A stretch of 64,000 nt of DNA from Anaerococcus vaginimassiliensis (GTDB taxonomy: Bacteria; Bacillota; Clostridia; Tissierellales; Peptoniphilaceae). A program made the translations under genes and the position numbers. The DNA is taken from NCBI RefSeq assembly GCF_900626155.1, contig NZ_LR130844.1:1329109-1393108 (forward strand), read 5' to 3'. Positions 53,676 through 61,567 of the stretch are shown here, piece after piece. Positions within the stretch are counted from its first letter, which is position 1. The number at the start of each line of letters is the position of its first letter. Under the pieces are notes generated by a model, which saw only the letters and a program-made list of their open reading frames with translations, was not told the DNA's origin and searched no databases.

Positions 53676-54314
53676 ATGAAATTTGTATATGATTATGAAA
53701 AAAATGGAGAACTAGGAAAAATACAATCTGTAGTTCTAATGAGCAAATCCCCTAGAAGGAGGGAGTTACTTAGTTTTTTAAATCCTATATTATCTTCTAT
53801 CGAGATAGATGAAAGAGCTATAGAAGATAGATATATGGATTTATATAAGAATGATGATTTTCTAATTAGAGCTGGCAAAACTTGTTGTGAAATAGCAAAG
53901 GAAAAATCAAGTATTTCTAATTTAGAACCTAATACTTTGTATATTTCATCTGACACAATGGTTATAATAGACGATAAAATATATGGAAAACCCAAGGATT
54001 TGGATCAAGCGAAAGCTATGTTTATGTCTTATTTTTCGAAATCTCATCATGTTATTACGTCTGTTTGCCTTAGATCTACAAGCTATATAGATGTGTTTTT
54101 TACTGTTGCTGAAGTTAGGTTCACTGACTACTATAATAGTTTAGATGAAGTTATAGATAATTATATAAATGAGAAAAATGTTATGGATAAGGCTGGAGCT
54201 TATGGGATACAAGATCTTGATCCAAGATTAGTATCTTATATTTGTGGTGATGTCAATACAATAATAGGACTTCCTGTGGCTGAATTATCAAAAAGAATTG
54301 GAGATAAAATTTGA
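53676..54314 (+). CDS. maf: Maf family nucleoside triphosphate pyrophosphatase
   Basis: Maf proteins hydrolyse dTTP, UTP or modified nucleotides to monophosphates. The 212-residue protein has VVLMSKSPRRRELLSFL (the usual SxSPRR loop after a ~19-residue N-terminal extension), ISSDTMVIIDDKIYGKP, and DKAGAYGIQ, which together form the active site. I prefer ATG 53676 over 53658 because AGGAATA precedes it; both give an extension longer than usual. The next gene starts within its stop codon. Confidence 0.88.
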   Translation: MKFVYDYEKNGELGKIQSVVLMSKSPRRRELLSFLNPILSSIEIDERAIEDRYMDLYKNDDFLIRAGKTCCEIAKEKSSISNLEPNTLYISSDTMVIIDDKIYGKPKDLDQAKAMFMSYFSKSHHVITSVCLRSTSYIDVFFTVAEVRFTDYYNSLDEVIDNYINEKNVMDKAGAYGIQDLDPRLVSYICGDVNTIIGLPVAELSKRIGDKI

Positions 54315-54994
54315 TTAAGTATATATTATGGGATATAGATGGAACGCTACTTAATTTTTCTATGGCAGAAGCTAATGCTATGAGAGCATGCTTTGCCGAA
54401 TATAATTTAGGAGAATTAAGTGATGATAGGTTGAAAGTGTATAAAAATATTAACGATAAATATTGGAAGAGACTTGAAAGAGGTGAGATTTCAAGGATTG
54501 AAGTACTTGAAGGAAGGTTTAAAGAGTTTTTCTCACAATATGGATACAATACTGATGTTGTAAGTGATTTTAATATATCTTATCAGGAAAATTTAGGTAA
54601 AACCTATGTATTTAATGATAATGCATATGAAACTGTGATGAAACTTAATGGAAAGTACAACCAATATGCAGCAACAAATGGATCGATTATTGCTCAGAAA
54701 GGAAAATTAAAAGGTGCCGGTCTTGATGGGGTTTTAAAAGATGTTTTCATATCTGAATTAATTGGTTATGAAAAGCCTAGCGAAAAGTTCTTTTCTTATA
54801 TTTTTGATAGCATAGGTTCATTTAAAAGAGAAGAATATGTTATTATAGGAGATTCTTTAACTTCAGATATAGCTGGAGGAAATAGAGCAGGTATCAAGAC
54901 GATTTGGTTTAATCCTGATGGTTTATCTAATCCTAATAATGTCGGTTATGATTATGAAATTAAAAATTTGAGTGAAGTTCTTAATATATTGTAG
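54311..54994 (+). CDS. HAD hydrolase, YjjG/YfnB-type nucleotidase
   Basis: The 227-residue protein has the HAD motifs WDIDGTLLNF (motif I, residues 7-16), AATNGS (motif II), GYEKPS (motif III Lys) and IGDSLTSDIAGG (motif IV). The all-helical cap between motif I and II fits the YjjG/YfnB group of pyrimidine 5'-nucleotidases. It starts with TTG at 54311, overlapping the maf stop (TTGA), with GGAGAT about 7 bases upstream; no in-frame ATG would keep motif I. Maf and a nucleotidase together suggest nucleotide-pool cleaning. Confidence 0.85.
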   Translation: MIKYILWDIDGTLLNFSMAEANAMRACFAEYNLGELSDDRLKVYKNINDKYWKRLERGEISRIEVLEGRFKEFFSQYGYNTDVVSDFNISYQENLGKTYVFNDNAYETVMKLNGKYNQYAATNGSIIAQKGKLKGAGLDGVLKDVFISELIGYEKPSEKFFSYIFDSIGSFKREEYVIIGDSLTSDIAGGNRAGIKTIWFNPDGLSNPNNVGYDYEIKNLSEVLNIL

Positions 54995-55000
54995 GCTTAT

Positions 55001-56251
55001 ATGGACGAAATAATTATTAAACAGAAACTATTAGATAATTTTTTAAAATATGTTAGTATACCAAGCCAGTCAAATGAGAGTAATAAAAAAATACCTTCAA
55101 GTGAGGGCCAGCTTACTTTAGCAAAAATACTATATGATGATTTATATTCATTAGGTATAGAAGATGTAAGCTTAAATGATTATGGAGTAGTTCAAGCTTA
55201 TATTTCTTCAAACATTGGCACAAAAGAAAAATATCCCTCTATAGGTTGGGTTTGCCATTTAGATACTGTAGATGTAGGTTTATCAGAAATTGTTAATCCT
55301 AGAATAGTAAAAAATTATGATGGTGGAGATATTATCTTAAATAAAGAAAAAGATATAAAGGTAACCCCTATAGAAGATGAAAATGTATTGGCCTATGTAG
55401 GAGATGATATTGTTGTAACTGATGGAAATTCTGTTTTAGGTGCAGATAATAAAGCAGCTATAGCAAATGTCATGACAGCTGTAAGTTATATTGTAGAAAA
55501 TCAACATTTAAGACATGGAGATATATACTTAGCTTTTGTACCAGATGAGGAAATCGGTCTAAGAGGTGTTAGAAAAATAGATTTTTCAAAGTTTGATGTT
55601 GATTTTGCCTATACCATAGATTGTTGTAAATTAGGTGAACTGGTTTATGAAACATTTAACGCTGCTAGTGGGAAGTTAAAAATAAAGGGTGTAAGCGCTC
55701 ATCCCATGAACTCAAAAAATAATCTAGTTAATCCAATAATGATAGCTCATGATTTTATAGCTATGCTTGATAGATCAAAAATGCCTGAGAATACAGAGGG
55801 AAGAGAAGGATATATCTGGGTTACGGATATTCATTCAAATGTTTTAGATTTAAGCTTAAATTTTAATATAAGAGATCATAATAGAGATAATTTTGAGAAA
55901 AGCAAAAAATACTTAATGAATATAGTAGAATATCTTAGAAAAAAATACGAAAAAGCTAAGATAGAAATTGAAATTGAAGATGTTTATAGAAATATATGTG
56001 ATTGTATAGATGATGAAAATGTTTTAGCAATAGAAAAATTAAAAGATGCTTACACTTTGCTAGGAATTGAGCCTGAAATAATACCAATGAGAGGTGGAAC
56101 TGATGGGTCTTATCTTTCAACGAGAAATATTTTAACGCCAAATTATTTTACTGGAGCGCTCAATTTTCATTCCAATAAAGAGTATTTGCCAATAAATTCT
56201 TTTTACAAATCATTTTTAGTTACATTAGAACTTATGATAATAAAAGATTGA
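55001..56251 (+). CDS. pepT: Peptidase T (tripeptide aminopeptidase)
   Basis: PepT removes the N-terminal residue from tripeptides in the cytosol. The 416-residue M20 metallopeptidase has FLKYVSIPSQS near the start, WVCHLDTVD (zinc His and catalytic Asp), VLGADNKAAIANVM (bridging Asp), VPDEEIGLRGV (Glu pair), TIDCCKLGELVYETFNAA and a late RGGTDGSYLS plus NFHSNKE histidine. It starts 6 bases after the HAD gene without a strong RBS. Confidence 0.93.
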   Translation: MDEIIIKQKLLDNFLKYVSIPSQSNESNKKIPSSEGQLTLAKILYDDLYSLGIEDVSLNDYGVVQAYISSNIGTKEKYPSIGWVCHLDTVDVGLSEIVNPRIVKNYDGGDIILNKEKDIKVTPIEDENVLAYVGDDIVVTDGNSVLGADNKAAIANVMTAVSYIVENQHLRHGDIYLAFVPDEEIGLRGVRKIDFSKFDVDFAYTIDCCKLGELVYETFNAASGKLKIKGVSAHPMNSKNNLVNPIMIAHDFIAMLDRSKMPENTEGREGYIWVTDIHSNVLDLSLNFNIRDHNRDNFEKSKKYLMNIVEYLRKKYEKAKIEIEIEDVYRNICDCIDDENVLAIEKLKDAYTLLGIEPEIIPMRGGTDGSYLSTRNILTPNYFTGALNFHSNKEYLPINSFYKSFLVTLELMIIKD

Positions 56252-56275
56252 TACTATGAATAAAATTCCTATAAT
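56248..56275 (+). promoter_or_regulatory. Promoter of the leader ORF and mgtE
   Basis: TTGATA (56248-56253) and TATAAT (56270-56275) are 16 bases apart. The -35 box overlaps the pepT stop. The transcript should begin near 56282 and have a leader of about 125 bases before mgtE. Confidence 0.82.
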
Positions 56276-56312
56276 GGTATGATATATAAGTAATTTATTT
56301 TTAGGAGGAAAT

Positions 56313-56357
56313 ATGGATTTAAGTGAGCCTTGTCCGAGGCGAAAATTAAAAAAATGA
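56313..56357 (+). CDS. Leader peptide MDLSEPCPRRKLKK upstream of mgtE
   Basis: A 14-codon ORF with a very strong RBS (TTTAGGAGGAAAT before ATG) lies between the mgtE promoter and mgtE. Its product MDLSEPCPRRKLKK has acidic residues and two prolines in its first half (D2, E5, P6, P8), then RRKLKK. The enterobacterial Mg2+-sensing leader peptide MgtL ([17 protein letters not shown], from memory) has the same order EP...PRR.LK. Acidic/proline nascent chains are known to destabilise the ribosome at low Mg2+. I infer that it regulates mgtE. It is not a fragment of a longer gene: the frame is closed upstream and ends in TGA 50 bases before the mgtE ATG. Confidence 0.7.
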   Translation: MDLSEPCPRRKLKK

Positions 56358-56360
56358 GCT

Positions 56361-56387
56361 GATTGAGGTTTCATTAATGCCTCAATT
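56361..56387 (+). promoter_or_regulatory. Leader hairpin between the leader ORF and mgtE
   Basis: GATTGAGG (56361-56368) pairs with CCTCAATT (56380-56387), eight pairs including one G-U, beginning 3 bases after the leader stop codon. GAGGC inside the leader ORF (56336-56340) can instead pair with GCCTC (56379-56383), and also with GCCT at 56327-56330. So the RNA can switch pairings depending on where ribosomes sit. No U-tract follows. Confidence 0.5.
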
Positions 56388-56407
56388 GGTAAAATATGGA
56401 GGTATTA

Positions 56408-57733
56408 ATGACTGAAAGAAATTATAATGTTGATCAACTCAACAAAATCCAAGAAACCATAAATAAAATGGATCCAGTTGATATTGCTGATAAATTAGAA
56501 ATTTTACCTGAAAAGGATGTCGCAATCTGGATAAAACTATTAAACAAAGATCTCCTTGCAGATTCATTTACAGAATTAAGAGCTGAAAATAAAGCTAGAA
56601 TAGTAAATATTCTATCTGAAGAGAGCATCAAAGATCTGGTTAGAGATTTGGACGAAGATGAACTCGTAGATACCTTGCAAGAGCTACCAGCTAATATAAC
56701 TAAAAAACTTATGGATACGCATATTGACGACAATAGAAGAAAAGTTGTAAATGAACTTTTAGGGTATCCTCAAGAATCTGTTGGATCTATCATGACGGTT
56801 AACTTCCTGTCTGTAAAAGAGACTGATAGTCCAAAGTCTGCACTAGATAAAATTATGGCTTCTCAATTAGACGCAGAAAAGCTTGAACAAATATGGCTAA
56901 CAGATCAATCACTTGTATTGATTGGTTTTGTTTATATAGCAGATATAATAAGAAATCAAAATGAAAGTCTCAAGGAATTAGCTAAAAGTATAACAGCTAC
57001 AGTAACTCCTTATGAAGATCAAGAGGTTGTTGCCAAGCTTTCTTATAGATATGATCTAGGTGAAGTACCAGTTGTTGATTCGGAAAATAGACTTATAGGA
57101 ATAGTACCAGCTGAAGATGTAATAGACGTTGTTCATGATGAGTTACAAGAAGATATGTCTAATATTACAGGTATTTCAGATCAATCAGAATCATATTTAG
57201 AAGAATCTAGTTTTAAAATAGCAAAAACTAGAACAACTTGGCTAATAATTTGTCTACTAACAGCTACAATGACAGGTTTCATTATCCATAGATATGAGAG
57301 TTTATTAGCATCAGCTGTGGCACTGACAGCTTATATACCAATGCTGATGGATTCAGGTGGAAACGCAGGAAGCCAAGCGTCTACAACAGTGATAACTTCA
57401 CTATACAGCGGAGAGTTATCAGTTAAGGATTTTTTCAAAGTTGTAGCTAAAGAAGCAAGTATTGGATTAATAACAGGCATAATATTAGTAATAATTAACT
57501 TCATTAGACTAATGATTGTCGACCAAGCCAAAATCAGAGTTAATTTAACAGTTTCAATTACCCTAATTTTAACTATAATTTTCTCAAAAGTGATGGGAGG
57601 TATTTTGCCACTAATTGCGGATAAACTTGACGTTGATCCAACAGTAATGGCTGGACCACTTATAACAACAGTTGTCGATACACTTGTACTTTTGATTTAC
57701 TTTGAAGTAGCTTCACTATTATTAGGAATATAA
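56408..57733 (+). CDS. mgtE: Magnesium transporter MgtE
   Basis: MgtE is a Mg2+ channel gated by internal Mg2+. The 441-residue protein has the cytosolic helical N domain (about 1-130, IADKLEILPEKDVAIWIKLL), a CBS pair (about 133-250, SVGSIMTVNFLSVKE and LGEVPVVDSENRLIGIVPAEDVIDVV) and five membrane helices from about 272, with the pore segment MLMDSGGNAGSQASTTVITSL. I start at ATG 56408 (GGAGG 5 bases upstream); an in-frame ATG at 56396 would place the Shine-Dalgarno inside the gene. Expression is probably controlled by the leader ORF just upstream. A terminator follows. Confidence 0.95.
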   Translation: MTERNYNVDQLNKIQETINKMDPVDIADKLEILPEKDVAIWIKLLNKDLLADSFTELRAENKARIVNILSEESIKDLVRDLDEDELVDTLQELPANITKKLMDTHIDDNRRKVVNELLGYPQESVGSIMTVNFLSVKETDSPKSALDKIMASQLDAEKLEQIWLTDQSLVLIGFVYIADIIRNQNESLKELAKSITATVTPYEDQEVVAKLSYRYDLGEVPVVDSENRLIGIVPAEDVIDVVHDELQEDMSNITGISDQSESYLEESSFKIAKTRTTWLIICLLTATMTGFIIHRYESLLASAVALTAYIPMLMDSGGNAGSQASTTVITSLYSGELSVKDFFKVVAKEASIGLITGIILVIINFIRLMIVDQAKIRVNLTVSITLILTIIFSKVMGGILPLIADKLDVDPTVMAGPLITTVVDTLVLLIYFEVASLLLGI

Positions 57734-57736
57734 GAT

Positions 57737-57766
57737 AAAGATCATGATTATTCATGGTCTTTTTAA
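57737..57766 (+). terminator. Intrinsic terminator after mgtE
   Basis: AAAGATCATGA and TCATGGTCTTT form an 11-bp stem with one G-U pair around TTAT, followed by TT. Confidence 0.8.
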
Positions 57767-57798
57767 ATTGAAATTTTGAGATTTATATCTAAAATTGC

Positions 57799-57807
57799 TG
57801 GTATAAT
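57799..57807 (+). promoter_or_regulatory. Extended -10 promoter of the hydrolase-MprF pair
   Basis: TGGTATAAT is a TGn-extended -10 box 18 bases before the ATG at 57825; no good -35 box is seen. Confidence 0.55.
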
Positions 57808-57824
57808 TAATCATAGAGGTTGTT

Positions 57825-58526
57825 ATGAAAAAAGGAATGGTAGAATTAAAGGACAAAACTAATATTTTCTATGAAGAGCTAGGTAGTGGAGAAAATCTAT
57901 TTCTTCTTCATGGAAATGGCGGTGATAGTTCATACTTTGAATACAATATTAGCGAATTATCCAATCATTTTCATTTGTATTTAATAGATTTCAGAGATCA
58001 TGGAAATAGTGGAAATACAAGAGATAAACTGACATTTGATCTAATGGCAGATGATTTATTTGAAGTATTTACTAAATTAAAAATTAAAAAAGCTCATGTA
58101 CTTGGGTTTTCTGACGGTGCAAATTTGGCCTTGGTTTTTACTTTAAAGTATCCTGATTGTGTTGATAAGGTGATTTTGAATGCACCAAATATAAGGTTTG
58201 ATGGGACTAAATTATTAAGTAAAGCTATTAGCTTATTTGAAAATATCTTTTGGAATATTCTTCCTTTCTTTAAAAGGAATAAGAGAGTAGCAGCTTTATT
58301 GCTAAAAGATTTAAAGATTGATAGAGAAGATCTAAGAAGTATTGATAAAAAGGTACTTATAATAGTTGGTTCTAGAGATTTGATTCGCGTTGATCATGTA
58401 AAAAATATTGCAATGAACATAAGTGATTCACGACTAATAGTAGTAAAAAAGGAAAATCATAAGCTTGCGAGATTTAGACCGGAATTATTTAATAAAATGG
58501 TAATTGAATTTTTGAAGGAGGAATAG
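57825..58526 (+). CDS. Alpha/beta hydrolase coupled to an MprF-like gene
   Basis: The 233-residue protein has FLLHGNGGDSSYFEYN (oxyanion region), DFRDHGNSGN, the nucleophile elbow VLGFSDGANLALV with Ser in GFSDG, the acid in VGSRDLIRVDH and a final histidine in KKENHKLARFRPE, so the triad is present. There is no signal peptide. Its stop codon touches the GTG start of the MprF-like gene. Hydrolases that remove amino acids from aminoacyl-phosphatidylglycerol have been described next to such synthases in other bacteria, so that role is possible but unproven here. Confidence 0.8.
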   Translation: MKKGMVELKDKTNIFYEELGSGENLFLLHGNGGDSSYFEYNISELSNHFHLYLIDFRDHGNSGNTRDKLTFDLMADDLFEVFTKLKIKKAHVLGFSDGANLALVFTLKYPDCVDKVILNAPNIRFDGTKLLSKAISLFENIFWNILPFFKRNKRVAALLLKDLKIDREDLRSIDKKVLIIVGSRDLIRVDHVKNIAMNISDSRLIVVKKENHKLARFRPELFNKMVIEFLKEE

Positions 58527-60302
58527 GTGAATTTATTTGTAAATAGAAATAAGATAAGAACATTTTTGCTCTTAATACTATTAGTTCTAGTCACTTTCAT
58601 AATTGGAGAATCGACTAATGATAAAAAAGTTAATTTATTACTCTTGCTTGTAGCACTTTTAGTCTTTTGTGGAATTATATATCTATCACGTGACTTGCTA
58701 AGAGAAATAAAAGAAAAATATGGTGAATTTTCTTTAAAAACTAGTAAAGAATTTCTACAAAAATTAAGTAGCGTGATTTTGTTTATATATGGTTGCTATT
58801 TGACACTTTCAATTATTTCATTTAATTATTTTGAAAATATTGAAAGTTACTCACAAAATATGGAAATTAAAAGCATGATTATTGTATCCATTGATTTAAT
58901 CTTAGGATTTGTCTTTATACTCTTATCAAAACTATTGTTTGATAAACAGAAGAAAGCAATCAAATTGCTCACTCCCGTAGGTGTATTTTCGTTGTTTTAT
59001 CTAATAATAACTGGTGAGAGATTCACCTCAGTTCTACCTTTACTTTTGGTAATTTTGCTATCAAATTATACTAAAGAGATTTTAGATAAAGAAAGATTTA
59101 TATATAGTTGGGAAGAGATTAGTATAGATCTTATTATTACTTTAGTCATTGGATTTTTCTATATTGTAAATATCAATAACAATGAATACAGCGGGGGAAT
59201 TAAGATCTATCGATGGATGTATTTGATAGTGACATTAGTGGTGCTACTTGTAGTTGCAAAAGTCATTCTATCATATATGAAACGCGGTGGAATCCTAGAT
59301 AATGACACAGACTTAAACGAATTAAACACACTAATAGAAAAATTTGGGAGTAGTCAGTCTCTTGCTTCTGGTCTTGCATTTTTAGGAGATAAGTATTTAT
59401 ATTTTTATAAGGACAAAAACAAGGAAAAAACTGTAGCTTTTCAATACGGTATCATCAACAACAAGGTGGTAGTAATGGGAGAGCCTTTTGGAAAAGATCA
59501 AGATATAGCTGATGCTCTTTATGATTTTAATAATACTTGTACTAAATCGGGATTAAATCCAATATTTTACGAAGTGGGAGAAAAATTCACCCTGAATCTT
59601 CATGACTATGGATACGATTTTATGAAATTTGGTGAAAATGCTTTAGTCGATTTGGAGGCTTTTTCGCTTGCTGGAAGGAAAAAATCCACTGAGAGAAACA
59701 TATTAAATAGATTTACTAAAGATGGCTATCAATTTAAGGTGGTTAGCCCTCCTTATTTGGATGAATTCTTAGATGATTTAGAACGAATTTCAAACTCTTG
59801 GCTTGATGGAAGAGATGAGAAGGGTTTTTCACTTGGATTTTTCGATAAAACTTATCTTGGAAAATCTGACATAGCACTAGTTATAGATAAAGATGGGATG
59901 ATAACGGCATTTGCGAATATTATTCCTGATAAAAATAGGGAAGTATTATCTATTGATTTGATGCGATATGATTTAGCTAAAAATGTAAATTCCATGATGG
60001 ACTATCTATTTTTGAATTTATATATTTATGGAAAAGATAAAGGCTATAAATATTTTAATTTAGGTATGGCGCCGCTTGCTAATGTTGGAATAAATAAGTC
60101 AGCTTACTTATCGGAGAGAATGGCATATATTGTGTACAAGCATGCTAATAGCATATATTCTTTTAAGGGACTTAGAAATTATAAACAAAAGTACGCTACA
60201 ATATGGGATCCAAAATATATAGTATATGCAAAGGGAAATTGGCTATTATATGCACTAATTGCCTTAGGGCTTATAGACAAAAGAAATTCAAAAAGAGATT
60301 AA
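58527..60302 (+). CDS. Short MprF-like aminoacyl-phosphatidylglycerol synthase (DUF2156)
   Basis: The 591-residue protein has about seven membrane helices in residues 10-255 and a cytosolic C-terminal domain from about 275: FGSSQSLASGLAFLGDKYLYFYKD, YGIINNKVVVMGEPFGK, STERNILNRFTKDGYQF, and the end NLGMAPLANVG...RNYKQKYATIWDPKYIVYA, the LPG synthase signature. Full MprF has about 14 helices and 850 residues; this form lacks much of the flippase part. It should add lysine or alanine from tRNA to phosphatidylglycerol, lowering surface charge. It starts with GTG at 58527, with AAGGAGG about 7 bases upstream. Confidence 0.85.
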   Translation: MNLFVNRNKIRTFLLLILLVLVTFIIGESTNDKKVNLLLLLVALLVFCGIIYLSRDLLREIKEKYGEFSLKTSKEFLQKLSSVILFIYGCYLTLSIISFNYFENIESYSQNMEIKSMIIVSIDLILGFVFILLSKLLFDKQKKAIKLLTPVGVFSLFYLIITGERFTSVLPLLLVILLSNYTKEILDKERFIYSWEEISIDLIITLVIGFFYIVNINNNEYSGGIKIYRWMYLIVTLVVLLVVAKVILSYMKRGGILDNDTDLNELNTLIEKFGSSQSLASGLAFLGDKYLYFYKDKNKEKTVAFQYGIINNKVVVMGEPFGKDQDIADALYDFNNTCTKSGLNPIFYEVGEKFTLNLHDYGYDFMKFGENALVDLEAFSLAGRKKSTERNILNRFTKDGYQFKVVSPPYLDEFLDDLERISNSWLDGRDEKGFSLGFFDKTYLGKSDIALVIDKDGMITAFANIIPDKNREVLSIDLMRYDLAKNVNSMMDYLFLNLYIYGKDKGYKYFNLGMAPLANVGINKSAYLSERMAYIVYKHANSIYSFKGLRNYKQKYATIWDPKYIVYAKGNWLLYALIALGLIDKRNSKRD

Positions 60303-60329
60303 AAAATTTTACCATTTATTTTCTAGAAG

Positions 60330-60335
60330 TATAAT
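60330..60335 (+). promoter_or_regulatory. -10 box of the lactate dehydrogenase gene
   Basis: TATAAT at 60330-60335; TTTACC at 60308-60313 is a possible -35 box at 16 bases. The ATG follows about 48 bases after. Confidence 0.5.
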
Positions 60336-60382
60336 ATATTATATACTAGTAAAAGACTAGGATATAGTGAAAGGAGACCTTT

Positions 60383-61321
60383 ATGAAAGATAGTAAGGTA
60401 ATTTTAATAGGTGATGGAGCAGTAGGCTCATCATTTGCATACGCAAGTACCATTCTAGGAATAGGAAGGGAACTTGGTATTATAGATATAAATGAAAATA
60501 AGGCGGAGGGTGATGCTATGGATTTATCTGATGCCATAAGTTTTACAAAACCTAAGTCTATATATAAAGCAAGTTATGCTGATTGCAAAGATGCAGAAGT
60601 AGTTGTAATAACAGCTGGTATTCCTCAAAAAGAGGGAGAGACTAGGTTAGATTTAGTTGAAAAAAATCTAAATATATTTAAAGATATGATAAAAAGTGTA
60701 GTTGACTCTGGATTTGATGGAATATTTGTAGTGGCAAGTAATCCAGTAGATGTACTAACTTATGCAACTTGGAAATATTCTGGATTCCCTGCAAATAAAG
60801 TTATAGGAACAGGTACAACACTAGATTCATCAAGATTTAAAAAAGAAATAGCTTCACTTATTGGGATAGATCCAAGAAGCGTTGATGCATATATTTTAGG
60901 AGAACATGGCGATAGTGAATTTGCAGTTTGGTCTCATACAAATATCGGCGGACTTCCAATATATGAGTGGATAAGCTCTAATAGTGAAGTAGATGAGATT
61001 GCGCTACTTAATACTTTTGAGAAAACAAAAAACGCAGCATATGAAATAATTAAGAAAAAGGGTGCTACTTTTTATGGAATAGGGATGGCACTTGCAAGAA
61101 TAGTTGAGGCTATTATAAATGACGAGAATGCAGTATTCTCAACTTCTTCTTATCTAAATGGGGAATATGGATTGAAAGATATATATATTGGCGTGCCAAC
61201 TGTAATAGGAAAAGATGGTGCAAAGTGGGTAATTGAAATTCCATTAACTGATATAGAAAATGAAAGAATGGAAAGTTCTGCTAAGACATTAAAACAAATA
61301 TTAGAAAAATCATTTTCATAG
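60383..61321 (+). CDS. ldh: L-lactate dehydrogenase
   Basis: LDH reduces pyruvate to lactate and regenerates NAD+. The 312-residue protein has the NAD loop IGDGAVGSSFAYA (residues 9-21), ITAGIPQKEGETRLDLV with Gln82 in the loop position that selects lactate over malate and Arg88, VASNPVDVLTYATWK, GTTLDSSRFK and the catalytic His in GEHGDSE (residues 173-179). AAAGGAG precedes the ATG. It stands alone with its own promoter and terminator, consistent with a fermentative lifestyle. Confidence 0.95.
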   Translation: MKDSKVILIGDGAVGSSFAYASTILGIGRELGIIDINENKAEGDAMDLSDAISFTKPKSIYKASYADCKDAEVVVITAGIPQKEGETRLDLVEKNLNIFKDMIKSVVDSGFDGIFVVASNPVDVLTYATWKYSGFPANKVIGTGTTLDSSRFKKEIASLIGIDPRSVDAYILGEHGDSEFAVWSHTNIGGLPIYEWISSNSEVDEIALLNTFEKTKNAAYEIIKKKGATFYGIGMALARIVEAIINDENAVFSTSSYLNGEYGLKDIYIGVPTVIGKDGAKWVIEIPLTDIENERMESSAKTLKQILEKSFS

Positions 61322-61325
61322 GATT

Positions 61326-61353
61326 AAAAGAGCATTAATTAATGCTCTTTTTT
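61326..61353 (+). terminator. Intrinsic terminator after ldh
   Basis: Positions 61326-61351 are a perfect inverted repeat with half site AAAAGAGCATTAA, ending in TTTTTT. Confidence 0.9.
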
Positions 61354-61499
61354 CTTGGAATTAATCATTTACCAAGGTAAACAAATACATTTATAAAACG
61401 TTATCATACTTAGTTTATTGCAGTTAATAATCAAAACAAATACTAGTGAAATAGTAATATATAGATATTGAAATATGAAATATTATCAAAAAAAATATA

Positions 61500-61528
61500 T
61501 TGACATGAAAACGTATATCTGATATTAT
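61500..61528 (+). promoter_or_regulatory. Promoter of the symporter gene
   Basis: TTGACA (61500-61505) and TATTAT (61523-61528) are 17 bases apart. The 246-base gap upstream of the gene also holds TATAAAACGTTATCAT (61392-61407), loosely like a catabolite-response site, and TGATCAATAGATCA just after the -10, a 5-bp inverted repeat. Nothing else is recognised there. Confidence 0.8.
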
Positions 61529-61567
61529 TTAAGTGATCAATAGATCAATTTCATTCAGGAGGAAGAA

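Noticed and set aside
56276-56407. An M-box or other known riboswitch before mgtE
   Set aside because: The leader is only about 125 bases, a large part of it is a small ORF with a strong RBS, and I could not find the conserved M-box core. A covariance search would settle it.
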